Source: Coemansia sp. RSA 922 (taxonomy: Eukaryota > Kickxellomycota > Kickxellomycetes > Kickxellales > Kickxellaceae). From it: 16,743 nt of DNA. A program made the position numbers and the translations under genes. Shown here piece by piece: positions 7,633 to 16,428 of the stretch. The stretch is from contig JANBQS010000493.1 in NCBI GenBank assembly GCA_027577415.1, positions 1 to 16,743 on the forward strand. The letters are read 5' to 3'. The notes below the pieces were generated by a model. That model searched no databases. It saw only the letters and a program-made list of their open reading frames with translations, and was not told the DNA's origin. Position 1 is the first letter of the stretch, and each line of letters opens with the position of its first letter.

Positions 7633-9306
7633 CTACTCGTCAAGTTCATCGGCACAGGCAATCGGCTTGGGCTGGTCAGCAGCAAACTTGTTGACGGAAT
7701 CGGGTATGCGGTACGAGAGCTTTAACACAATGGCGATTAGTACAGCACTGAGAGTCCAGACAAGATGCGAGTTGAAGGGGAGCGGGAGCGAGTGCTTTAT
7801 AGACCAACTCCACAGCGAGCCGGAGACGATTGGCGCAAAGATGCGTACCACAGACATTGCCAGCTGCTGAGTACCGTTCATAAATCCGAGGTCGGCTCTG
7901 GTAGGCGCCATATTGGTGATCATGAGATTGATACTCGTGAATGCCATCACACTGCTAGTGATGCGCATAGTCATGAGCGACATGAGAATAACCCACATAA
8001 CAACCTTCTCAACCAGCATCGACGTGGCGCTTGTGCCTGCCTGGGTCTGAAGATGAGCCGCGATGATTGAGAGAAAGGGCATGGATACGAGGTACGGGAT
8101 GGCGAAAGAAAGACCGCGGCGATAGCAATACAACACACCGAATTTGCGCTCCAAACGCGGGTATACCACGAGCTGAATATACACGACGACAATACCCTCA
8201 ACTCCCAGAGATACACCAATACTGCGCGGATCAAGACCAAGACCACCATCGCGCGGGTCAGTAGCAGCAAAGATCGGGTACAGCTGGTCGCACATGTTGT
8301 ATGCGAAACACATAATGGCGTTGGTCACCATGACACGAACAACAAGCGGCGTCAGCAAGCTTTTCATTGAACTTTGCTTAACAGGAGCGGCACTGGTTGC
8401 CGCAGATTGTGCTAGTAGTGGTGTCGCTTCGGTACTGCAACCTGTCACTACTGGCTGCTCGCTGACAGTTTCCTCGATCACGGCCTGAGTCGGTCTGACC
8501 AAAGTTTCCTTAAAGTTGAAAATTCCGGCAACCAGGCCAAACGCAGCAACAGTTGATCCAATCAGGCACGGTAGCAGGTACGGAAAATAGATGAACAGCT
8601 TAGAGTTACCAAATAGACCCGGGAACTGAGTAGCAGGGTTAGAAAATACTCCGCCCACGCCCGAACCAACCATCGATCCAAAGTTCCATGTGAGAGGAAG
8701 TAGTGCCATCATGCGAGAGCGGTTGGTATCGTCAGCAATTTCGGCCATTGCCGACTTCATTACAGCGGCATTGCCAGCAAACACACCAGCCGCTAGACGC
8801 ACCAGAAGCGCCATTGTGAACGTTTTGCATACACCGAACAGTATACTGACGGCCAGCGTACCAATGAGGCCAGCAATTAGAACTGGACGGCGACCAATAC
8901 GGTCAGACAGGCGACCCCAGTACATAACGGTTACGGTTTGGCTAATAGATAGCGATACAAACAACAGGCTGGCATAGTACGAAATGTCTTTGGGGGTATC
9001 TGCAACGCCAAAGTCCTCAATCATCTACATGTCAAAAGTTACGGCACACTCGCACATTGTTAGTTGCACTAAACTACATATATCCTGGAGTAAATTGAAG
9101 CTTGTAGTTTATTTGTTGCTTACCTTGTACATGAACGGCAGAATCAGTGTAAAGTTGATAGGCTCGGCTAGACGCATGGCAACCAATGGGGCGATCTGTT
9201 TCCATGGTAGTGGCGTCTCCTTGACAACAACTGGCTCTTCTTGCTTATCGAGTGATTCCCACTGACTATGATCTGAATCGCGGGTATCGTCGTTTCGGCT
9301 CATCAT
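7633..9306 (-). CDS. MFS transporter, ZIFL/YCR023C-like, paralogue G1 (two exons)
   Basis: The CDS is exon 1 (9306-9124) joined to exon 2 (9024-7633), 524 residues. There are two adjacent ATGs; the second (9303) aligns with the paralogues. Exon 1 encodes a hydrophilic N-tail and helix 1 (ending LPFMYK). Exon 2 carries helices 2-12. Motif A of the major facilitator superfamily, GRLSDRIGRRPVL, is at residues 98-110 in the helix 2-3 loop. NPATQFPGLFG precedes helix 6, and a central loop with EATPLLAQS links the two six-helix halves. These features match plant ZIFL transporters and yeast YCR023C, presumed proton-coupled antiporters for small organic or metal-chelating compounds; the substrate here is unknown. 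The central loop keeps an 8-residue segment (SEQPVVTG) that G3 and G4 lack. A location in the vacuolar or plasma membrane cannot be decided from sequence. Confidence 0.92.
9025..9123 (-). other. Intron of G1 (99 bp, phase 0)
   Basis: The donor on the minus strand is GTAAGC (9123 down to 9118), the acceptor TAG ends at 9025, and a branch-site candidate ACTAAC lies about 35 nt before the acceptor. Splicing joins FMYK to MIEDF, giving the continuous end of helix 1 and following loop expected for the family. Reading through the donor reaches a stop within four codons. Confidence 0.93.
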
Positions 9307-9713
9307 AAAAAAAGTTGGTGTGCAAATGATATAATAAGATAAACAATAAGGTTAAGTGATAGAAAAGATAGTGTGTGAGCGATTGTCTGAGAAAGATGTG
9401 TCAAGCGCAAATTTCTCCTTCGTGGCTTTTTTTTTTGTGACGTTGAATTTTTTTTTTTTGATTTCCGAAATTCCCAAAGTTATTAGGTGGGACTAATGCA
9501 TGACAATCGCATGTCCGATTTGCTGTCAAACATGGTCAGTCTACTTCTCGCCCGTTAAAGCAACATGTGCACTTTACGCATCTACACAAAATTCAAGAGC
9601 AAGCTCCACAAGTATTATATTTATTGATTTTTACTTGGACATAACAAGTGCACCTCTATTCAAGCTAAACATGTATATTTCATTGTCATAGAAATGCTAG
9701 ATACTGCCAAGTG
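9307..9713 (-). promoter_or_regulatory. G1 upstream region and G2 3' flank
   Basis: This 407-bp spacer carries the promoter of G1 and the 3' end of G2. Just above the G1 start is AAAAAAAGTTGGTGTGCAAA (plus strand), which recurs in variant form above G4. Two poly-T runs lie at about 9428-9437 and 9448-9458. The left-over 200 bp next to G2 are AT-rich with no open frame or repeat that I can support. Confidence 0.4.
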
Positions 9714-11379
9714 CTAATCCTCAGACTCATTGGTGCTGGTGATAGGCTTGGGCTGGTCGGCAGCAAACTTATTGACAGAGTCAGGAATAAAGTAGGACTG
9801 CCATAGAACAATGGAAACAAGCACGGCACTGAGCATCCACACAAAGTGCGAGTTGAACGGGAATGGTAGCGAGTGCTTGATTGACCAACTCCACAGTACG
9901 CCAGAAATTGCTGGAGCAAAAATACGCATCACAGACATTGCCAACTGCTGAGTACCGTTCATAAATCCAAGGTCAGCTCTGGTAGGTGCCATGTTGGTAA
10001 TCATCATGTTGATGCTTGTATACGCCATCACGTTGCTAGTGATACGCATAGTCATGAGCGACATGAGAATAACCCACATACCAATGTACTCGTATGTCAT
10101 AGACAAGGAGCTTGCGCTAGTCTGGAGGTGGGCGGCAATGATTGACAAGAAGGGCATGCACACGAGATACGGGATGGCGAAAGAAAGACCACGGCGATAG
10201 CAGTACAACACGCCAAACTTACGCTCCAAGCGAGGATACACCACGAGCTGAAGGTATACGACGACTATACCCTCAATTCCTAAAGAAAGGCCGATACTAC
10301 GCGGGTCAAGACCAAGGCCACCGTCGCGTGGGTCAGTGGCGGCAAAGATTGGGTACAATTGGTCGCACATGTTGTAAGCAAAACACATAATTGCGTTGGT
10401 AATCATGACTCGGGTGACAAGCGGCGTCATCAAGCTCTTCATCGAGCTCTGTTTGACAGGAGCGACGCTGACTGCCGTGGACTGTGCCAATAGTGGTGTT
10501 CCCTCGGTACTGCCACCAGCGACAGCCGGTTGCTCACTGACGGCCTCCTCATGCGTGGGCTGAGTTGGCTTAATCAAGGTCTCCTTAAAGTTGAAGAGAC
10601 CGACCAGCAGACCAAATGCAGCGACTGTTGACCCCATTAAGCACGGCAGCAAATAGGGAAAGTAGATAAACAGCTTGAAGTTACCGAATAGACCGGGAAA
10701 CTGAGTGGCGGGGTTAGAAAATACTCCACCAATTCCGGAGCCAACCATCGTTCCAACGTTCCATGTGAGAGGTAGTAGCGCCATCATACGAGAGCGGTTG
10801 GTGTCGTCAGCAATCTCAGCCATGGCCGACTTCATAACGGCACCGTTTCCTGCAAACACGCCGGTTGCCATACGCACCACGACTGCCATTGCAAACGTTT
10901 TAGTAAAGCCGAACAGTACGCTAACAACCAATATTCCGATGAGCCCAGCGATCAGGACAGGGCGGCGACCAATGCGGTCAGAGAGACGGCCCCAGTGCAT
11001 GATAGTCAGGGTTTGACTAATGGAAAACGACATGTAGAGTATGCTTGAATAGTGCGAAATGTCCTTGGGCGAATCGGCAATGTCAAAGCCCTCAATCATC
11101 TACATGTCAAAAGAACGTATTGCATACACAACTAATTAGCCTCTGCGGAATACACGCAACAACTGACAAATTAAGCCCAGATGCTGAGCAGATACTTACC
11201 TTGTACATAAATGGTAGAATCAAATTAAGGTTGATGGGCTCTGCCAGGCGCATAGCTACAAGTGGGGCAATTTGCTTCCATGGTAGCGGGGTTTCCTTGA
11301 CAACTACAGGCTCTTCTGGTTCAACAGGCGCATCCTGCTGGCTGCGCGCCGAGTCGCGTGCGTCATCGCTTCGACTCAT
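9714..11379 (-). CDS. MFS transporter, ZIFL/YCR023C-like, paralogue G2 (two exons)
   Basis: Exon 1 (11379-11200, 60 residues) is joined to exon 2 (11099-9714), giving 521 residues. The layout is the same as in its neighbours: helix 1 in exon 1, motif A GRLSDRIGRRPVL at residues 97-109, NPATQFPGLFG, central loop with EGTPLLAQS, and ISCNVMAYTS-type helix 10 (here ITSNVMAYTS). It is the most divergent of the four in exon 2: MIEGFDIADSPKD at the exon start, GFTKTFAMAVVVRMATG in helix 4, and two residues fewer before helix 10 (LQTSASSLSMTYEYIG). It keeps the 8-residue central-loop segment shared with G1. Transport function follows from the fold; the substrate is not known. Its divergence suggests it split earliest in the array, or has escaped conversion in exon 2. 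Confidence 0.92.
11100..11199 (-). other. Intron of G2 (100 bp, phase 0)
   Basis: The donor is GTAAGT (11199 down to 11194) and the acceptor TAG ends at 11100. A CTAAT branch-site candidate lies within GGCTAATTAG. Apart from the splice signals and the last 14 nt before the acceptor, it is not alignable by eye with the other three introns. Confidence 0.92.
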
Positions 11380-12300
11380 AGTACGAGAAATGGTAATAAT
11401 GCTAAAGTGGCTGAGGTGCAAATATAGTGTGATGAAATAAAAAATATGCAAGAGGATAAGTGGAAGAACAAATTTTTTTCTTCAGAAAATGGTGGCGGGA
11501 GCCCAAGCACTTTCTGTGTGCAAAAGCTTAGTTTGGGGGCGGGGTGCAAAGCTTGCCTCTCATTATTTTCTCTTCCAAGACTTTGCCAGCATTTCTGAAA
11601 AGGCGCCTGCTCCTTTGCACGAAGGCCGTAGAAAGCACGCCTTTTAGCTCCCCAATAAATTATGCTTGAAAATCGGAAGCCAGCCGCTAATTTAGCCTGA
11701 TTTTCTTAAACAGAAAAAGCGTATTACTCCTAACGCGTATCAAAAGAAAGTGCAATTTAAATATAAATGGATGGTGTAGTTCAAGCCATGGTGCCATGGT
11801 GCTATGTTGCCATTAGTCTCAAGTAATCTTGGCGAGCACACGAAGAAATCGCCATTGTACTTACCTAACTCTGGCATGCGCTCTCCAAAAATAGTTTCAA
11901 GTAAAAGTTTCCGTCCTCCATTACAAATGTGCTTGTTGCTATTGCATCGTATAGCCAACATTAAAGGACTGGATCGAGACGCTTCTCCAGAGACAACCCT
12001 ACAAAACTGATAGCTGTAACACATATATTATTGAAGCGATAGGGCATGTATATGTAGTTAGAAGACCAATGAGAAACAGATATAAGAATACCGTCTGCGA
12101 TACCCAATGCATTTTCGTAGATTTAGCTAGATTTTTATGTAATGTATAAAAGTTAATAGGGTATACCCATGTCAATGTTTAGAAGACTTAAGGCAACCAG
12201 CAACATGTCACTTGCATTACTATTCTCGTTAGTAAAATTAAATAGTGTATTATTTAATTAATGTAACAACTCAAGACTACTCCACTAGTAACAGATACAT
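11380..12300. other. Large intergenic region between G2 and G3 (921 bp)
   Basis: The first part (11380-11640) is the G2 upstream region and holds blocks that recur upstream of G3 (see findings). From 11740 to 12024 there is a 94-codon minus-strand open frame of unknown nature containing a consensus-like splice donor (GGTAAGTAC, around 11860). It has no recognisable domain and is not called a gene. An 8-nt unit repeats imperfectly four times at 11785-11816 (GCCATGGT twice, then GCTATGTT and GCCATTAG). From 12025 to 12300 the DNA is AT-rich, with a 10-bp palindrome GGGTATACCC at 12159-12168, and otherwise only the 3' flank of G3. Confidence 0.45.
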
Positions 12301-13947
12301 CTAGTTGTCAGTCTCCTCAACACTGGCAATTGGCTTGGGCTGGTCAGCAGCAAACTTGTTGACGGACTCGGGAATACGGTATGAGAGTTTCAGTACAATG
12401 GCGATGAGCACGGCACTGAGCATCCAGACAAGATGCGAGTTGAATGGGAACGGGAACGAGTGCTTGATAGACCAACTCCACAGCAAACCAGAGACAATGG
12501 GCGCAATAATGCGTATCACAGACATTGCCAACAGCTGAGCGCCATTCATAAACCCGATATCAGCTCTGGTAGGCGCCATATTGGTGATCATAAGACTGGC
12601 GCTAGTGAATGCCATTACATTACTTGTGATTCTCGTAACCATGATTAACATGAGAATAACCCACATAACAACCTTCTCAACCAGCATTGACATGGCGCTA
12701 GTGCCAGCCTGGGTTTGGAGGTGCAGGGCAATCATCGAAAGAAAGGGCATGGAGACGAGGTACGGGATGGCAAACAAAAGACCGCGGCGATAGCAATACA
12801 ACACACCGAATTTGCGCTCCAAACGAGGATACACCACAAGCTGAATATACACGACGACAATACCCTCTACTCCCAAGGACAAGCCAATGCTACGTGGATC
12901 AAGACCAAGACCGCCGTCGCGTGGATCAGTAGCAGCAAAGATCGGGTACAGCTGGTCGCACATGGTGTAGGCCAGACACATGAACGCATTGGTAACCATG
13001 ACACGAACAACGAGCGGCGTCAAAAGACTCTTGATCGAGTTCTGCTTGGCAGGAGCGACACTGCTTGCCGCTGATTGTGCTAGTAGTGGTGTCGCTTCAG
13101 TGCTGCCGACAGTCTCTTCCAGAGCAGGCTGAGTTGGCCTGATCAAGGTCTCCTTAAAGTTGAGTAGACCAGTAACCAGACCAAAAGCAGCGATTGTAGA
13201 CCCCATTAAGCACGGCAGCAGGTACGGAAAGTAGGTGAACAGCTTGGAGTTACCAAACAGACCCGGGAACTGAGTAGCGGGGTTGGAGAAAATTCCGCCC
13301 ATGCCTGAGCCGACCATAGAACCAAAATTCCATGTGAGAGGAAGTAGAGCCATCATGCGAGAGCGGTTGGTATCGTCAGCAATCTCGGCCATTGCTGACT
13401 TCATTACAGCGGCGTTACCAGCAAACACACCAGCTGCCATGCGCACCAGAAGCGCCATTGTGAACGTTTTGCACACGCCGAATAGGATACTGACGGCCAG
13501 CGTACCAATAAGCCCAGCAATGAGAACTGGGCGGCGACCAATACGGTCAGAGAGTCGGCCCCAGTACATGACAGTCAGGGTCTGACTAATAGAGAACGAC
13601 ATGAACAGCATACTGGCGTAGTACGAGATGTCCTTGGGGGTCTCTGCGACACCAAAGTCCTCAATCATCTACATGGCAAAAGTTACGGCACACCTGTGTG
13701 TGGTTAGTTGCACTTTACTACATGTATCCAGGCGTACATTGAGATATGCACTTTGTCTATTGCTTACCCTGTACAAGAACGGCATAATTAATGCAAAGTT
13801 GACGGGCTCGGCTAGACGCATGGCAACCAAGGGCGCAATTTGCTTCCATGGGAGAGGGGTCTCCTTGGCGACCACAAGCTCCTCTGGTTCAACAGGCGCA
13901 TCCTGTTGGCTATGTGAAATACTTGGTGCGTTATTACTTTGGTTCAT
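12301..13947 (-). CDS. MFS transporter, ZIFL/YCR023C-like, paralogue G3 (two exons)
   Basis: Exon 1 (13947-13768) is joined to exon 2 (13668-12301), giving 515 residues. The N-tail (MNQSNNAPS) differs from the other copies, and helix 1 ends LYR instead of MYK/LYK. Motif A is at residues 97-109, the central loop is about 231-275, and helices 7-12 complete the fold. It shares with G4 an 8-residue deletion in the central loop, and nearly all of exon 2. It departs from all three relatives in helices 10-11: LMLIMVTRITSN, FTSASLMIT, ADIGFMNGAQLLAMS and RIIAPIVSGLL, where the others keep TSIN and GTQQLAMS. Those changes sit in membrane helices likely to line the transport path, so altered specificity or relaxed constraint are both possible. 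The reading frame is intact. Confidence 0.92.
13669..13767 (-). other. Intron of G3 (99 bp, phase 0)
   Basis: The donor is GTAAGC (13767 down to 13762), the acceptor TAG ends at 13669, and the branch-site candidate is CTAAC. It has exactly the length of the G1 intron and aligns to it without gaps, about 76 of 99 positions matching by my count. Confidence 0.92.
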
Positions 13948-14342
13948 GAAGCAGAGAAAAAGTACTACTAAGAAGCGACACGTAAGTATAATGCAGAATA
14001 AATAGAAAATATGCAAAAAGGGTGATAAGAAAAGTATGAATGTCAATCCTCAGAAATGTGGAGGGCGCCAAAGTACTTTGAGCGTTTGCATAAACCTGCT
14101 TCTCGTTGTTTTTCCTCCTGCGAGACTTTCGCATTCTACGAAATGATGAACCTCAAAAGGAGTAAAAAAAAGCCATAGAAAACTTGCCCATTTACCCCTC
14201 GATTATTTTTCATGGCAAAACCAGCCGCATGACACAAACATATCAAAAGGCATACCATACTGTTGCTCTTGTTGGCAATATAGATTGTCTATTAGTTAAT
14301 CGATATAATAAAGAACGGCTAGGGTAGTAGCGAGATGTGTAC
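13948..14342 (-). promoter_or_regulatory. G3 upstream region and G4 3' flank
   Basis: Above the G3 start is AAAAAGTACTACTAAGAAG, closely matched above G4 (AAAAAAGTACTGCTAAAAAG), and AATGCAGAATAA, also shared with G4. Further up, at about 14055-14150, are blocks shared with the G2 upstream region, including CAAAGTACTTTG and GAGACTTTCGCATT (plus-strand reading). The 180 bp closest to the G4 stop show nothing recognisable and no similarity to the flank beyond the G3 stop. Confidence 0.45.
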
Positions 14343-15983
14343 CTAGTTGTCAGTCTCCTCAACACTGGCAATTGGCTTGGGCTGATCAGCAGCAAACTTG
14401 TTGACGGACTCGGGAATACGGTATGAGAGCTTCAGTACAATGACAATGAGCACGGCACTGAGCATCCAGACAAGATGCGAGTTGAATGGGAACGGGAACG
14501 AGTGCTTGATAGACCAACTCCACAGCGAGCCGGAGACGATTGGTGCAAAGATGCGTACCGTAGACATTGCCAGCTGCTGAGTACCGTTCATAAATCCGAG
14601 GTCGGCTCTGGTAGGCGCCATATTGGTGATCATGAGATTGATACTCGTGAATGCCATTACGCTGCTAGTAATACGCATAGTCATGATTGACATGAGAATA
14701 ACCCACATAACAACCTTCTCAACCAGCATCGACGTGGCGCTCGCGCCAGCCTGTGTCTGGAGGTGCAGGGCAATCATCGAGAGGAAGGGCATGGAGACGA
14801 GGTACGGGATGGCAAACAAAAGACCGCGGCGATAGCAATACAACACACCGAATTTGCGCTCCAAACGAGGATACACCACAAGCTGAATATACACGACGAC
14901 AATACCCTCTACTCCCAAGGACAAGCCAATGCTACGTGGATCAAGACCAAGACCGCCGTCGCGTGGATCAGTAGCAGCAAAGATCGGGTACAGCTGGTCG
15001 CACATAGTATAGGCCAGACACATGAACGCATTGGTAACCATGACACGAACAACGAGCGGCGTCAAAAGGCTTTTGATCGAGTTCTGCTTGGCGGGGGCAA
15101 CACTGCTTGCCGCGGATTGTGCTAGTAGTGGTGTCGCTTCAGTGCTGCCGACAGTTTCTTCCAGAGCAGGCTGAGTTGGCTTGATCAAGGTCTCCTTAAA
15201 GTTGAGTAGACCAGTAACCAGACCAAACGCAGCGATTGTAGACCCCATTAAGCACGGCAGCAGGTACGGAAAGTAGGTGAACAGCTTGGAGTTACCAAAC
15301 AGACCCGGAAACTGAGTAGCAGGGTTGGAGAAAATTCCGCCCATGCCTGAGCCGACCATGGAACCAAAGTTCCAGGTGAGAGGAAGTAGTGCCATCATGC
15401 GAGAGCGGTTGGTATCGTCAGCAATTTCGGCCATTGCCGACTTCATTACAGCGGCATTGCCAGCAAACACGCCAGCTGCCATGCGCACCAGAATCGCCAT
15501 TGGAAACGTCTTGCACACGCCGAATAGGATACTGACGGCCAGCGTACCAATAAGCCCAGCAATGAGAACTGGACGGCGACCAATACGGTCAGAGAGTCGG
15601 CCCCAGTACATGACAGTCAGGGTCTGACTAATAGAGAACGACATGAACAGCATACTGGCGTAGTACGAGATGTCCTTGGGGGTCTCTGCGACGTCAAAGT
15701 CCTCAATCATCTACATGACAAAAGCAAGGTATAATTGTAAGTGGTTAAACAAACGCATATATGTTTCATAATTTGTGTTGACATGTGTCTATTGGATGCT
15801 TACCTTGTACAGGAACGGCAGAATCAATGTAAAATTGATAGGCTCGGCTAGACGCATGGCAACCAAGGGCGCAATTTGCTTCCATGGTAGCGGGGTTTCC
15901 TTGACAACTACAGGCTCTTCTGGTTCAACAGGCGCATCCTGTTGGCTACGCGCCGGTTCTTGCGCGTTGTCTCTTTGACTCAT
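14343..15983 (-). CDS. MFS transporter, ZIFL/YCR023C-like, paralogue G4 (two exons)
   Basis: Exon 1 (15983-15804) is joined to exon 2 (15710-14343), giving 515 residues. Domain order is as in the other copies: helix 1 before the intron, motif A GRLSDRIGRRPVL at 97-109, the shortened central loop shared with G3, and a conserved C-terminal AADQPKPIA tail. It is the clearest mosaic in the array. Most of exon 2 is about 98% identical to G3, the helix 10-11 coding block (14526-14741) matches G1, and part of exon 1 is identical to G2. Single changes from G3 include FDVAET for FGVAET and CKTFPMAILV for CKTFTMALLV, the latter adding a proline in helix 4. The frame is intact, so it is called functional. 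The substrate is unknown. Confidence 0.92.
14526..14741. other. Gene-conversion tract in G4 exon 2 (G1-like patch)
   Basis: Over these 216 bp G4 differs from G1 (7816-8031) at 9 positions but from G3 (12484-12699) at about 39, without gaps. On both sides G4 returns at once to near-identity with G3: 4 differences in the roughly 184 bp to the left and about 2 in the first 190 bp to the right. It encodes residues around helices 10-11. Counts were made by eye. Confidence 0.85.
15711..15803 (-). other. Intron of G4 (93 bp, phase 0)
   Basis: The donor is GTAAGC (15803 down to 15798) and the acceptor TAG ends at 15711. The best branch-site candidate is CTTAC, a weaker match than in the other copies. 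It is six bases shorter than the G1 and G3 introns, and aligns with G3 only at its ends. Confidence 0.9.
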
Positions 15984-16428
15984 GGAACTGAAAAAAGTAC
16001 TGCTAAAAAGTTGGTGTGTAAAAAAAAAATGCAGAATAAGTGAAAGAGAAGGGAAAGTACAAATGGACGGGCGTTAAAACATTTGTAAAAAAAAATCCTG
16101 CCCCTTGAACATCAATCCAGGTTTTTTCTCCTAGTTTTTTATTAGGAGACTTTCACGGAACGATGAGTACAAAGGAGCAAAGCGCGCGCACACACACACA
16201 CACACACACTCACTCACTCACAACTTTACTCCCCCCAATGTCATTTTTTTTAAAAGGAAAGCATGCATGGAAATCGGAAGCGCCCCTACACTACACAGAG
16301 CATTGCCAGAGCGAAGATAATCATCCCAGGCATCAAGATCATTCGCTCATATGTATCCAACAATTTTGCGACAAAAATATTCTATTAGAGGCGGTGTATT
16401 ACTAGAAAAGCTAACACTTTTGTACTTT
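15984..16428 (-). promoter_or_regulatory. G4 upstream region and 3' flank of the UBX gene
   Basis: Close to the G4 start are AAAAAGTTGGTGTGTAAA (also above G1) and AATGCAGAATAA (also above G3). A 7-bp inverted repeat, TCTCCTA and TAGGAGA with a 9-nt T-rich loop, lies at 16127-16149, directly followed by CTTTCAC; together they form the GAGACTTTC block also seen above G3. A CA-rich microsatellite follows at 16189-16221. The remaining 200 bp toward the UBX gene hold nothing recognisable beyond its 3' flank. Confidence 0.45.
16183..16221. repeat. (CG)n-(CA)n-(CACT)n compound microsatellite
   Basis: A short CG alternation (16183-16189) runs into about ten CA units (16189-16208) and then CACT/ACTC units to 16221. 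Alternating purine-pyrimidine DNA of this kind can adopt Z-form and mutates in length. It lies about 200 bp upstream of G4. Confidence 0.85.

Larger units (their letters stand above)
7633..15983 (-). repeat. Tandem array of four paralogous MFS transporter genes
   Basis: Four head-to-tail gene copies (G1 to G4) share intron position and phase, motif order and length. Spacers are 407, 921 and 395 bp. All four frames are intact, with no frameshift or internal stop. The central-loop deletion groups G3 with G4, while G2 is the outlier in exon 2. Confidence 0.95.

Noticed and set aside
12159..12168. Palindrome GGGTATACCC as a possible regulatory or recombination site
   Set aside because: It is only 10 bp, single, far from any start codon and without related copies in the window; chance is sufficient.
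7633..15983. Transposon- or terminal-repeat-mediated origin of the MFS array
   Set aside because: I found no terminal inverted repeats, target-site duplications or transposase or reverse-transcriptase fragments at the unit boundaries. The copies retain introns, so retroposition is excluded.
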